A stretch of DNA of 64,000 nt from Sorex araneus (GCF_027595985.1 NC_073303.1:26278565-26342564); one strand, 5' to 3'; counted from the first letter of the stretch, positions 24,065-34,501 are shown. Program-made: numbers and translations. Notes: generated by a model not told the origin, from the sequence alone.

Positions 24065-24243
24065 AGTTTTTTGGTTTGGTTGTATTTTGGGGCCACACCC
24101 AGCAGTGCTCAGAGTTTACTCCTGGCTCTGCACTCAGGGATCCCTCCTGGCAGGACTCTGGGCACCATATGGGGTGCCAGGAATTGAACTCCAGGTCTGT
24201 CCAGGGCAAGCACTCTACCCCGCTATACTACTGCTCTGGCCCC
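24065..24243 (-). mobile_element. SOR-type SINE
   Basis: TTTTTTGGTTTGGTTGTATT to CTATACTACTGCTCTGGCCCC. Confidence 0.9.
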
Positions 24244-24479
24244 TCACTCTATCATTTCACTAATGCAGCAACATTATATCAAACTTAAAATTGTATCTAC
24301 TTTCCACTCAATGTTGCTATTGTGCTGGGTTTTTCCCTGGGCCTCCTGAGTGCCTTCAGGGCTACCATTAGCCGTCCTGAAGATGCTCTGTGCCGGGAAT
24401 CGAACCTGTGGCCCTCTCTAACTCAGGCATGCAATGCCAGTCCTTTGAGTTATCTGACTGGCCTCAGCACAGATGCAGG

Positions 24480-24622
24480 GAGGAGTGCTGAGATACACCG
24501 GGTGGTCAGAGGTGCTCCGGGCTCAATACTAGCAGTGCTCAGGAGACCATATATGTTTCTGGGAATCAAACAAAGACCAGCCATATGCAAGCAAATGCCT
24601 GAACCTTATCTTTCTGTCCACC
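24480..24622 (-). mobile_element. Older SOR-type SINE
   Basis: GTGCTCAGGAGACCATATAT, GGGAATCAAACAAAGACCAG and TTATCTTTCTGTCC. Confidence 0.7.
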
Positions 24623-24654
24623 AGCACAAATATTTTTGATTATGAAAATGTTAC

Positions 24655-24705
24655 TGGTGCCCGCTCAAGCAAATCGATGAGCAACAGGATGACAAGTGAT
24701 ACAGT
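24655..24705 (+). mobile_element. 5'-truncated composite SINE tail (about 50 bp)
   Basis: Only the last 50 nt of the second family (TGGTGCCCGCTCAAGCAAAT... GATGACAAGTGATACAG), between direct repeats TGAAAA(T)GTTAC at 24643-24654 and 24707-24717. Confidence 0.8.
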
Positions 24706-24737
24706 GATGAAAAGTTACCTAACAGAAGTGTCTCTTT

Positions 24738-25118
24738 AGGGCTGAAGAGATAATAGAGGGATTAAGGCACTTCACGTAGCCAACCCTGGTTTAATCCCCA
24801 GCAGTTCATAAGATTCCCTGAACACTGGGACTGGAGCGATAGCATAGCGGGTAGGGCATTTGCCTTGCACCCAGCCAACCTGGGTTCAAATCCCAGCATC
24901 CCATATGGTCCCCTGAGCACCACCAGGAGTAATTCCTGAGTGAAGAGCCAAGAGTAACCCCTGTGCATCGCCGGGTGTGACCCGAAAACCAAAATAAATC
25001 AATTAATTTAATTAAATTTAAAAATAAAAGATTCCCTGAGCACACCACCAGGAGTGATCCCTGAGCAAAGAACCAGGAGTAGGCCCTGAGCACAGCAAAA
25101 TGTGTCTCAAAATAAAAA
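24738..25118 (+). mobile_element. Older SOR-type SINE split by a younger one
   Basis: First part 24738-24826 (GGGCTGAAGAGATAATAGAG to GATTCCCTGAACAC), second part 25027-25118 (GATTCCCTGAGCACACCACC to AAAATGTGTCTC). The break falls exactly at a duplicated target. Confidence 0.9.
24827..25026 (+). mobile_element. Young SOR-type SINE nested in an older SINE
   Basis: TGGGACTGGAGCGATAGCAT to CGAAAACCAAAATAAATCAA with a long AT-rich tail. Target duplication AAGATTCCCTGA(A/G)CAC comes from the older SINE. Confidence 0.93.
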
Positions 25119-25254
25119 ATATAATTTAATTAAATAAAAATAATTGGCTTTTCATAAATGTCTCTGACTGAATCAGATGGATTTGTAGCTAAAAGCCCTG
25201 GGCTATCACCTCCATCAGTTCTTTCTATAAATGAAGCGCATATTTGACGAGGGA

Positions 25255-25452
25255 GTCAAGTTTCAGGGCAGAATGTAAGGCACCTGACTTACTTCAACCA
25301 ACACCTGTTCAATCCCTGGCACCTCATATAGATCCCCTGAGCACCAGCAGGAGTCACTCCTGAGAGTACCCAGGGAACTATATGTGGTGCTGGGGAGAGA
25401 ACAAAGGCCAGCATGCAAAGCAAGAGCCTTAACACCTGAACCTCTGGCCCCC
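25255..25452. mobile_element. Chimeric SINE: plus-strand half joined to minus-strand half
   Basis: 25255-25375 reads as a plus-strand copy (GTTCAATCCCTGGCACCTCA, GAGCACCAGCAGGAGTCACT). 25370-25452 reads as a minus-strand copy ending CTGAACCTCTGGCCCCC. Confidence 0.7.
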
Positions 25453-25552
25453 AAAGACTGAGTACCAAGGAAAAAAACTGAATGCAAAGGGTGGTAACTG
25501 CAGATAATAGTAAGTCTAACAGAACATTATACGTAAAGAAAAGACACTTTAG

Positions 25553-25727
25553 GGGCTAGAGCGATAGCACAGCAGGTAGGGCGTGTCTTGCACGAGGCTG
25601 ACCCAGATTCCATTCCCAGCATCCCATATGGTCCCCTGAGCACCGCCAGGGGTAATTCCTGAGTGCAGAGCCAGGAGTGACCCTGTGCATGGCTGGGTGT
25701 GACCCAAAAAGCAAAAAAAAAAAAAAG
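25553..25727 (+). mobile_element. SOR-type SINE
   Basis: Young copy with target duplication AAGACACTTTAG on both sides and an A14 tail. Confidence 0.94.
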
Positions 25728-25861
25728 ACACTTTAGAAAAAAAGATAGTTAATGCAGTAAATGCTAATTTCTTTATCTCTTATCCCATAACCCACAGTGG
25801 TGAGAATCAAGCCCAGGGCCTCACACACCCAACTGAGACCCAGAGCCAGCCTAGAGCACTT

Positions 25862-26032
25862 AATACATGTCACAGCCAGCACTGCTCAGGGTCCAGCCCA
25901 GGCTCTGTGCCCAGGGGCCACGCCTGGTGTTGCTCAGGGGTCTCTACGCAGTGTTGGAATCCAAACCAGTATGGCGGCCGGGGTGCATGCCGGGCAAACA
26001 CCTTCACCTTTGCACTATCTCTCCGGCCAAGC
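25862..26032 (-). mobile_element. Older SOR-type SINE
   Basis: GGCCACGCCTGGTGTTGCTC to TTGCACTATCTCTCCGGCC, with a second partial start at 25870. Confidence 0.75.
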
Positions 26033-26049
26033 ACTGCATGTTCCCTAGT

Positions 26050-26215
26050 TTGGGGGCCACACCCTGTGGTGCTCAGGCACTGCTTCCTGCTTGTTGCTCA
26101 GCGCTCATTTCCAGCAGTAGCAACCAGGGGACCCCCTGGCGCTGGAGGGACCCAGGATTCGCACAGGCAGAGCACACACACGAGCCCTTTGAGCTACCTC
26201 CCCATCCAGAAACCT
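26050..26215 (-). mobile_element. Degenerate SOR-type SINE
   Basis: TTTGGGGGCCACACCCTGTG to TTTGAGCTACCTCCCCATCC. Confidence 0.65.
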
Positions 26216-26559
26216 TTGGTCTGCTCTGGCTCTGCTGAAAATGGCAAAAAGCACTGCTGATAAGTTACTAGTGAGGAAACTAATCTCCAGATAGGTCTTT
26301 AACAGGCAATTAGGGAGACAGCTATAGATTAAAAAGTAACAAACCTGGAATCTCTGCCAATTTCAACAACTGAGGTATTTTCATTATAGGTAAAAGTAAA
26401 AGAGTTTCTCTACTGCTGCTCAATATACAGGACCCATAGGTGCTTTCAGAGATACTCAGCTAGACTATAATCTTTTCCTTCTACCTTATTAATAATACTT
26501 TTTCCTTCTAACTCTATCTGGTGACTTAAATATCCTTCTGGAGGCCATAAGCACCACAT

Positions 26560-26690
26560 AAAATAGGTTCCCAGGCCTTGCAAATGGAAAACTTCAGTAC
26601 TGGGCAAGTCACTTAACCACTTTCAATCACATGAGTAAACAGGGCTCTAATACCTGTATCACTGGATTGGGGTGATTGGCACACCTAGTT
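26560..26690 (+). mobile_element. MIR
   Basis: ACTGGGCAAGTCACTTAACC and CATGAGTAAACAGGGCTCTA followed by ATACCTGTATCACTGGATTG match the MIR core in order. Confidence 0.75.
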
Positions 26691-26876
26691 TTATGATAAA
26701 TAATATTTCCTGCCCCATATTCCCAGACTTTAAACTAGTATCAGCAATCCACTGAGCCAGCCAGATAATACTCTGGAAATCATTTTATAGACATATAACG
26801 ATTATTTGCAATGTAAATTTGGTCTTACTGAAAAGGAAGAGGAAGAAGCAAAACAGTCAAAAAGAATTTGACAGTA

Positions 26877-27015
26877 GGGCTGGAGCGATAACACAGCGTT
26901 TGCCCTGCATGTGGCCGACCCAGGTTCAATTCCCAGCATCCCATATGATCCCCTGAGCACTGCCAGAAGTAACCCCTGAGCACCGCTGGGTATGACCCAG
27001 AAAGAAAAAAAAAAA
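26877..27015 (+). mobile_element. SOR-type SINE with internal deletions
   Basis: Head shortened (CACAGCGTTTGCCCTGCATG) and body missing one AGGAGT repeat. Target duplication AAAGAATTTGACAG on both sides. Confidence 0.93.
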
Positions 27016-27159
27016 AAGAATTTGACAGCATAGTTAGAAATAAGCAAAAATACACAGAAATTCTGGTTTCTTGCCAATTGTTTAGATTTACTTCCTTGCA
27101 TATACTCTGACCTTGGTAACACATCTGGCAGTCTTGTATCCAAATAAATTTGCTTGTTT

Positions 27160-27327
27160 GTTTTTGGGTCACACCCGGCGATGCACAGGGGTTCCTCCTG
27201 GCTCATGCACTCAGGAATGACTCCTGGCCGTGCTCGGGGGACCATATGGAATGCTGGGAATCAAACCTGGGCCGGTGGCCGCATGCAAGGCAAACGCCCT
27301 ACCCACTGTGCTATCACTCCAGCCCCC
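27160..27327 (-). mobile_element. SOR-type SINE (subfamily with CTCATGCACTCAGG)
   Basis: TTTTTGGGTCACACCCGGCG to GCTATCACTCCAGCCCC. It shares a diagnostic insertion (GGCTCATGCACTC) with copies at 35.9, 37.3 and 39.0 kb. Confidence 0.94.
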
Positions 27328-27757
27328 CAAATTAAGTTTTTATCACTTTGAAGTTTTTACCACTTAAGGGGTCCACAGTTCTCTTATGGATAAAATTAAT
27401 TAAAGTGTAACCCTGCATAAAAGATAAGAACTTTATGGGGGGGAAGATTTAAAAAGCAATATAAATAAGAGGCTTTAATATAAGAGTTGCAGGGTAATCC
27501 CCTATATCCTCTAAATTAATAATACATAATTTGATGTTTAAAGGCATTCCTTCTTTTAACTTTTCTATTTTCCAGGGAAATTTAAAAAAGAATAATCTCT
27601 TTATTTATGTAGTCAAATAGACCTAAAGGAATTGTGCTTGGAGAAAGTGAAGATTCTCACTCCAGAGCCGGTCTAGCAAGACTTTAAACCAGATTCTATC
27701 AATTACTAACTTATTACATTGGGCGAGTGACGTGGCCTCACTGTGCTTCAATTTGGG

Positions 27758-28077
27758 GGAAATTTTATGGCACACCTTGTGGTACTCGGAAGTTACTCCT
27801 GGCTCTGCACTCAAAAATTACTCCTAAAGGGCTGGAGCAATAGCACAGCGGGGAGGGCGTTTGCTTTGCACGAGGCCAACCCGGGTTCGATTCCCAGCAT
27901 CCCATATGGTCCCCTGAGCACTGCCAGGAGTAATTCTGAGTGTAAAGCCAGGAGTAACCCCTGTGCATCGCCAGGTATGACCCAAAAAGCAAAAAAAAAA
28001 AAAAAAAAAATACTCCTAGAGGTGCTCAGGATATCATATGGGATGCCGGGAATCAAACCTGTTGGCAAGCCCAGCCC
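27758..28077 (-). mobile_element. Older SOR-type SINE inside MIR, itself split
   Basis: Parts 27758-27826 (TGGCACACCTTGTGGTACTC... TCTGCACTCAAAAATTACTC) and 28019-28077 (GGTGCTCAGGATATCATATG... GCAAGCCCAGCCC), in minus orientation. Confidence 0.85.
27828..28010 (+). mobile_element. Young SOR-type SINE inside the older SINE
   Basis: AGGGCTGGAGCAATAGCACA to A20 tail; target duplication TACTCCTA (27819-27826 and 28011-28018). Confidence 0.94.
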
Positions 28078-28356
28078 TCTGCTTAAGTTTCTTTATCAAA
28101 AAATAATACTTTTCCAAAAGAGTTGTTAAATAAAATGAGTTACTATTTTTAAAGTGCTTAGAACAGAATATGGTACAAAATAAGTTTAATAGAAGTAACT
28201 ATCAAAATAACAAAATCAAATCCTTTTTTTCTAATATCTAATTATATTCGGTATAATATTTGGTTAAATATTTATTACTTAACCATATAGTAAGAAATGT
28301 CTGGATTCCATACAAAGAAACTGAATCTCCAAGTGGTCAAATGTAGCACTTTTTCT

Positions 28357-28515
28357 TTGGGGAGGTTGTTACACCCAAAAATGCTGGGGGATATTCTGGG
28401 CTCTATGCTTAGGAGTCATTTGGATGGTGCTCAGGGAACTAGATGTGGTACCTGGGATTCAAATCGGGGTCAGTCACATGCAGGCCAAGTACCCTACTTC
28501 CAGTTCTCTCTCCCA
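28357..28515 (-). mobile_element. Older SOR-type SINE
   Basis: GGAGGTTGTTACACCCAAAA to TTCCAGTTCTCTCTCCC. Confidence 0.75.
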
Positions 28516-28619
28516 CAGGCAAATGAAGCACATTATAAGCAACAGTTTGGGGAGGGGAAGGGGGAAGATGGGGGGGGAGAGAGCGAGAAAGAAAGGAGAC
28601 AGCCTGACTAAACTACTAT

Positions 28620-28760
28620 GTGAGCCTGAGCTGGTGACTTAAACCCCTCCAACTTTTTGGTTCCTCATCTGTAAAATGGGAATAACAGCAATGACCTCAC
28701 AGGCATGCATGAAGGCAAAGTAGGAAAATGCAAGTAAGATTCTTGGTACAGAGCACTAGG
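28620..28760 (+). mobile_element. MIR
   Basis: GGTTCCTCATCTGTAAAATG and GGAATAACAGCAATGACCTC are the MIR core; the 3' part AGAGCACTAGGTGCTCAAGA corresponds to the GTGCTCAATAA end. Confidence 0.85.
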
Positions 28761-28984
28761 TGCTCAAGAAGTAAAACTCCCTCTCCCAAATACACATGTG
28801 CACGTGCACCTACAGCAAAATCTGGAGCAAGCAAGCTGTTGTGAGTTAATAAGCCCAAATACTGCCATATGAGTTAGACCTGGCATCACAGTTTGGGGGT
28901 TTTGCTTTTTCATTTGTTCCTTTTCCCTTTCTTGTCTCTGCAGTGACCAGAGCCCGCACTTGCTTGGTTGCAGAGCTTGCAAAT

Positions 28985-29190
28985 GTGCTCGGTGGGGTCA
29001 TACTCTATCGTAGTGCTTGAACACACTCGGTCATGGTGCAGAGATCACTTTGTTCTGGTCCCAGGAATCCCAAAGAGCAGTGTCTCCAGGACCTTGCTCA
29101 ACACAGGTGGGGTGGTGCCAGGGATCAAATTCTCAGCCTCACACTTGAAGGCAGGCTTACGCCACTGAATTATCCCTGAACCTTGGCACT
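28985..29190 (-). mobile_element. Degenerate SINE
   Basis: GTGGGGTCATACTCTATCGT, GTGCCAGGGATCAAATTCTC and GAATTATCCCTGAACC, in minus SINE order with extra sequence. Confidence 0.5.
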
Positions 29191-29794
29191 GAAGCCTTAT
29201 TATGACTGTTGGGCAACCTGAAGAAGCAAGAAGCAAGCAGCGGGACCCAATCAGAACAAGGATCAACGCACAGACTCCAGCGGGCTGAATCAGAAAGGAA
29301 AAGGCAAACAGGAATCTGCATGATGGTTATGACAAAGCCAAGATTCCAGGTCCAGCAAAGACCTAAACACCAAACACTAGCAACCAAGAATCTTCCAGTG
29401 ATTCTGGTAAATAGCCCTGAACGAATCTGTTTTAAAAACTAAGCTTTTCTGGTCACCAGACTTCTTGTAAGGAAGTCCAACTGTAATTCAAAAGGAAAAG
29501 GAACTTGAGAAGTGGTTAGAGTTAAAAGACAATCACAATGAATGCTTACTCAGAGGAAAGGAAGAAAGTCAACAGATGGGTCCATTCAGACAAAAATTAA
29601 GTATAGTATAAGCAGATCCCCTTTCAGAAGGTTCTTTCTAAGGTTAAATAAAATAACTCCTCTAAACAAACTAGTTAGTGTGGTTTGTAAAAAACTGAGC
29701 ACCATGATTTACAACAGTGTTAATATTAATGTTTCAGGTATATAAAGTCACTAGGGTTTTCTAAATATTTGATATCTCAAGTTAACAATTCCAC

Positions 29795-29968
29795 TTTTTT
29801 TCCCCCCCTGTCACACCCAATGATGCTCAGGGCTTACTGATGGCTCTGTGTACAGGAGTGTCTCCTGGCAGTGCTCAGGGGACTATATGGGATGCTGGGG
29901 ATTGAACCTGGGTCAGCCATGTGCAAGGCACACACACACCCTACCCGCAATACTATTGCTCTGGCCCC
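29795..29968 (-). mobile_element. SOR-type SINE
   Basis: TTTTCCCCCCCTGTCACACC to CAATACTATTGCTCTGGCCCC. Confidence 0.9.
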
Positions 29969-30089
29969 AAAAGTGCCACTTTTTCTACCTTTTCCCAGGT
30001 AAGAATAGCTTGCAAATTATTTCCAAAAATAAAATATCCCTTAGAAAATTTAAATTGCTAACACGTGAAAAAAAAACATTCTTAATTGC

Positions 30090-30225
30090 TGAGCCAGAAA
30101 GAGCTCCCCAGGCTGAGCACACGCACTGCATGACAGAGGCTAGGGTCTGATCCCTAGCACCGCATTACACATCAAGCACAGGACCCCACGAGCACCACTT
30201 GGATGTGGCCCCAAAGTCAAAAAGA
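30090..30225 (+). mobile_element. Degenerate SINE
   Basis: GCTGAGCCAGAAAGAGCTCC, GGGTCTGATCCCTAGCACCG and TTGGATGTGGCCCCAAAG. Confidence 0.6.
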
Positions 30226-30246
30226 AAAAACAAAATAAAATCACCA

Positions 30247-30497
30247 AGGGCTGGAGCGATAGCACAGTGGTTGGGCTTTCGCCTTTCACGCAGCCGACCC
30301 CAGTTCGATTCCTCCACCCCTCTCGAGAGCCCAGCAAGCTACCAAGTATCGAGCCCGCGAAGCAGAGCCTGGCAAGCTACCCGTGCATATTGGATATGCC
30401 AAAAACAGTAACAATAAGTCTCTCAATGAGAGACGTTACTGGTGCCCGCTCGAACAAATCGATGAGCAACGGGATGACAGTGACTGACAGTGTGACT
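30247..30497 (+). mobile_element. Composite SINE (second family)
   Basis: Full copy from GGGCTGGAGCGATAGCACAG to ATGACAGTGACTGACAGTGT. Target duplication AAATCACCAAG at 30238-30248 and 30498-30508. No poly(A). Confidence 0.94.
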
Positions 30498-30696
30498 GAA
30501 ATCACCAAGAGTCACCACAGACACACAGACGGATGCAAGCCTATATATATCTATATGTTCATATAGATATAGAGAGATAGATACTCTTTATTGCAGTGTT
30601 GAGGGTTGAACTTTAAACATGAAAAAAGTGTACTCTAATACTGAGTTACACTACTGACCACAAAGTTAACCTACGTTTTCCTATTTAATATTTTTT

Positions 30697-30829
30697 CGGG
30701 GGGTGCCACACCCAGTGATGCTCTGGGGTCATTACCGAAAGTGTGTAGGGAAACTTTGGTGCCAATACTGAACCCAGGCCTCTGGCATATAAAGCATGCA
30801 CTCAGCCCACTGAGCTCTTTCTGGCCCCA
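30697..30829 (-). mobile_element. Older SOR-type SINE
   Basis: GGTGCCACACCCAGTGATGC to GAGCTCTTTCTGGCCCC. Confidence 0.82.
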
Positions 30830-30924
30830 AAGTTCATCTTCCTAATCCTAGTAAAGACATGCACTTAAAAATGCCTTCCAAGATAAACTGATAAACATGA
30901 TAACCTTTCAGTACCTGTATTGCA

Positions 30925-30993
30925 AACTACAATGCCTGAAGGGGGTGGGGGAAGAGAGAAAGAGGAGAAAGAAAGAGGGGGAAGGGCGGGGGG

Positions 30994-31070
<77 letters not shown>

Positions 31071-31262
31071 CAGGCATCTGCCATAGAGGCAGGCTGAGAG
31101 ATGGAGGTGGCAGGAGGAAAATTGGGGACACTGGAATTGGGGACACTGGTGATGGTAGCAAACGTACACTGGTGAAGGAACGTGTGTTGGAACATTGTAC
31201 GAGTGAAACCCAATCATGAACAATTTTATAACTGTGTATCTTACGGTGACACAAAAAAAAAG
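30925..31262 (+). mobile_element. L1 LINE 3' UTR with polypurine tract
   Basis: The sequence from TGAAGGGGGTGGGGGAAGAG through a long GA array to AACATTGTACGAGTGAAACC and ACGGTGACAC plus A9 is an L1 3' end: 3' UTRs of mammalian L1s carry a G-rich polypurine stretch and this AATCATGAACAA end. It is 5'-truncated to a few hundred bp. Confidence 0.8.
30996..31067 (+). repeat. (GA)n microsatellite, about 36 units
   Basis: Uninterrupted GA repeat adjoining a G8 run and other purines. The purine-only stretch from about 30985 exceeds 80 nt. It appears to have grown from the L1 polypurine tract in which it lies. Confidence 0.95.
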
Positions 31263-31617
31263 AGGGGGGATGCCTTCCAAAGGTAAAAATTAATGCTACC
31301 AGTTATCAGTGAATACTCAGTAGATGCTGACAACTGGGAGCATTACTGGAGGGCCACTGCAGCCACAGAAAGGACTCACCCACTGGCCATCGTGCAGCAT
31401 CCTCCCCTCTGCCGAGGCTATGTGAACCATGTCACACAACCGGCAGACTCGTCACAAGCAAGGAGAGCCACAGGCGCAGTCCTGCAGGAGTCGCACACTG
31501 TCCAGCTCAGAGGTGCTGCTAACTCCCTGCTCTTCGGAGCTAAGTTTAGAAGCCCTTTCCTTCCACGGAACATGAGGTTCCACGGACTCCTCTGCTCTGG
31601 GTTTTTTCCCGACATAC

Positions 31618-31775
31618 CAGGTGATAGGCAGAGCTACCTCCTACCTCTGCACTCAAGGATCACTCTTGGTGGAGCTCGGGGGACCAACCGCATGTGGCAT
31701 GTGGTGCTGGGGACTGAATCTGGGTGGGCCGCATGCAAGGCAAGTGCCCTGCCTGCTGTATTATTATTTTTTTTC
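31618..31775 (-). mobile_element. Older SOR-type SINE
   Basis: GCAGAGCTACCTCCTACCTC to GCCTGCTGTATTATT. It lies inside a long chance ORF. Confidence 0.82.
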
Positions 31776-32017
31776 TTTTTCCTTTATTTTTCTTTTTTCA
31801 TCTTAACTAAGAACAGTGCTCTACAAAACTCCGAGGGCCCAGCACAAAGTGCTGTGAAACCAGTCAAGATGATGGAGCTGGATGCTGCCCCACCTAACAG
31901 CGGCCAAGACCTCAGAAGCAAAATCTTGAAGGCCCCAATCAATCACTACCAGAATGAAAACCAAGGAAGTGGTTGCAGGTACTGCTATCATTTTAAATGG
32001 ACTCTAACAGCTGGAAG

Positions 32018-32085
32018 GGGGCTGGGTGGTATAGTGCACACCTTGCTAAATGAGCCCTGGGTTCAATCCCCAGTACTGCAAGAAA
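32018..32085 (+). mobile_element. tRNA-like SINE head fragment
   Basis: GGGGGCTGGGTGGTATAGTG, then GGGTTCAATCCCCAGTACTG. Confidence 0.5.
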
Positions 32086-32226
32086 AATGGCCACTGGTTA
32101 ATTAAATTAACTCCACAGATAAAGCATTTTTATGGTCAGCCACTGGGGAACTCCAGGCCAAGGCTAAAGGCCCTGACCTCTCACTCCCACTTCAAACACA
32201 TAAAAACAGTGGATAAAATGACAAAA

Positions 32227-32400
32227 TGGGGCCAGAAGTATACTACAGCAGCTTGGGCGTTTGCAGTGCACACGACCGATGCAGATTTGATCCCCAGCAT
32301 CTCATCTGTTCCCCCGGGCACGGCCAAGAGTGACCACTTTGAGCAAAGCCAGGAGCACGTCCTGAGCACAGCTGGGTGTGGCCCAAAAACAAAACAAACA
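32227..32400 (+). mobile_element. Older SOR-type SINE
   Basis: TGGGGCCAGAAGTATACTAC to GGGTGTGGCCCAAAAACAAA. Confidence 0.87.
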
Positions 32401-32439
32401 AAATATGACAAAAGCCATGGGTTTTGTTCTTGTTGTCTT

Positions 32440-32592
32440 GTTTAGGGGCCACACCCCGGCAATTCTCAGGCTACTCCTGGCTCTGCATTCAGGGGTCACT
32501 CCTGGTGGAGCTCAAGGGACCATATGGGATGCCGGGATCCACCACCAGTGCCAGGCAAGCGCCGCCCTGCTACACCTTCTATCCAGCCCCCA
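32440..32592 (-). mobile_element. Older SOR-type SINE
   Basis: AGGGGCCACACCCCGGCAAT to TTCTATCCAGCCCCC. Confidence 0.85.
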
Positions 32593-32792
32593 GAAAGCCA
32601 TGTTTTCCTATACTGTGGAGCTATAATAAAGAACGGGGTATACACAGCTCTCAAAACAGGCACTGAGAGCTGTATGCACAAGCTCTGAATCCTCAGGCAG
32701 AAATCAATAATAAAACAGAAAAACGTGCTCAGAGTGCTGAGTAAGAGATCATTCAACTGTGTCTTCACTGCTTATATCAAAAAGTGTGACAA

Positions 32793-32968
32793 CAGGGCTG
32801 GAGAGATAGCACAGCGGGTAGGGCGTTTGCCTTGCACGCGGCCGACCCGGGTTCAAATCCCAGCATCCCATATGGTCCCCTGAGCACGGCCAGGGGTAAT
32901 TCCTGAGTGCAGAGCCAGGAGTAACCCCTGTGCATCGCCAGGTGTGACCCAAAAAGCAAAAAAAAAAA
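32793..32968 (+). mobile_element. SOR-type SINE (near consensus)
   Basis: AGGGCTGGAGAGATAGCACA with intact GCGGCCGACCCGGGTTC; target duplication AAAGTGTGACAACA on both sides. Confidence 0.95.
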
Positions 32969-32983
32969 AAGTGTGACAACATA

Positions 32984-33150
32984 GGGCTGGACACAGAGTA
33001 CACGGTAAAGCATTGCTTTGCATGCAGTCAACTCAACTTCAATCTCCAGTACCACATACGATCCCCTGAGCACCACCAGGAGTGATTGATTCCTGAGCAC
33101 AGAGCCAGGAGTAAGCCCTGAGCACCGCCAGCTGTAGCCAAAACCAAAAA
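32984..33150 (+). mobile_element. Older SOR-type SINE
   Basis: AGGGCTGGACACAGAGTACA to CAGCTGTAGCCAAAACC, directly after the target repeat of the preceding young copy. Confidence 0.87.
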
Positions 33151-33944
33151 CAAAGAAAATTAGAACACTCGATTTGCAGATGAACCCAAATAAGCTGGGG
33201 AGTCATTAGTAGAAATACCACTCAAGTAAAATAGACACACACCACCACTTCATTACGAACCATTTCAACAACTTTCCATACTAAAGTAAAATAATCAATG
33301 TCTAAATATCTCAGTGTATTTTTTAAAAGGTCCTTACTGAGAAGTTATATTTAAATATATAGGACTGCAATGATATTTACAAAGCAATGTTAAAATCCTA
33401 AAGGCTCATTGGGCCTCTCTAAAAGACTATTAGAAAACTAATTTCACCTGAAAGCTGGTAAGTAAGGGGAAAGAATCTAGCATTTAATTAAACTTTCCTG
33501 CGTAAACTATACCTCAGGGTAACTAAGTGATTGGTTGATAAGAGGTTTCTCTTTAAAAGTTATTCCTGTTATTAAGCAAAAAGGGTAAAACAGAATGACA
33601 ACATTGTCATTTTGCAAACCTAATTAACTCGTGGGTCTAAGGCAGTGATGCAATGGCTGCCAATATCCAACATCACAAAAGACTGCCCACCACAAGTATA
33701 CAACAGCCCCAAGAAGAAATCCTGTGAAAAATTTTGAACCTGAATCAGATTGAGCTTCCAGATCTGGTTCCTGGCCTATGGGAAATACAGGTGAGAGATG
33801 AACAGGCTAACTGATACCTCAAAGATGCAATTAGCAAATCCCAGATCGGAAAATGAGGCAAAGGACCATTGCTCTTCAATAAAAATGGAAAGAGAAAAAA
33901 GTGGCAGTAATGAAACGTATACTTTATTACATTTTTGTTTGTTT
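33151..33944. other. Unique AT-rich intronic block
   Basis: No repeat or gene recognised. It includes AT-rich stretches with TTAATTAA-like words (33485-33640) that could be conserved non-coding sequence. Confidence 0.4.
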
Positions 33945-34053
33945 GTTTCAGGGCTGTATCTGATGGTGTCAGGGCTTACTTCTGGCTCTGCATTCAGGGT
34001 CAAGTGTATGTAAGAAGTTATCCTACCTGCTGTTCTATCTCTCCAGACCCTGA
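33945..34053 (-). mobile_element. Truncated SOR-type SINE
   Basis: CAGGGCTGTATCTGATGGTG, TTCTGGCTCTGCATTCAGGG and TATCTCTCCAGACCC, with an internal deletion. Confidence 0.75.
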
Positions 34054-34349
34054 AAACACATTTTCTAAAGTAAAGAGTAAACTCACTTGACTATAAAATC
34101 TGATTTAAACTAATATGAAGTTGTTTCACGTTTATCCCACTTGGTATGATTAGTTACTAGCTCTACTGTAGAAACAGAAGGCTTCAGAGTGGTGGGTGCC
34201 CCATATATCGTAGGGGTTCAATTATCAGCTCCCAAAATCTGCAAAAGTCTAAACCATATTTAGCACCAAAGTTCTAGACATAAGATTACAAATCTCTCAG
34301 TTTGTGACTTTGCCACAAATTACCATATTTAAGCTTTAAAAACTGGAAC

Positions 34350-34440
34350 TCATGAGTTGCGGATGTAGCTCAGCGGTTGAGCAGTTGCCTTGCACGGAGG
34401 AGAAGGAGGAAGAAGAGGAGGAAGAGGAGAAAGAAGAAGG
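34350..34440 (+). repeat. tRNA-like head fused to (GGA/GAA)n purine repeat
   Basis: GCGGATGTAGCTCAGCGGTT and GCCTTGCAC run straight into about 50 nt of GGA/GAA triplets (34397-34445). Confidence 0.7.
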
Positions 34441-34501
34441 GGAGACTCAGACTTAAAGGGTGGGCACCTCTGCTAGCAATTATTACAAATTTTTTAGTGG
34501 C

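Larger units (their letters stand above)
27645..28190 (+). mobile_element. MIR split by nested SINEs
   Basis: The left part 27645-27757 ends in GCCTCACTGTGCTTCAATTT. The right part from 28078 continues AAGTTTCTTTATCAAAAAAT... AAATAAAATGAGTTA... AAAGTGCTTAGAACAG, a good MIR match. The interval is filled by two younger SINEs. Confidence 0.8.

Noticed and set aside
30996-31067. A CRISPR or other spaced repeat array
   Set aside because: It is a dinucleotide microsatellite; the window is mammalian and has no repeat-spacer pattern.
31293-32105. 270-codon plus-strand open frame starting with ATG
   Set aside because: It runs through a minus-strand SINE and its poly(T)-like end (coding a Phe run), and the other parts match no protein. 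Most likely chance.
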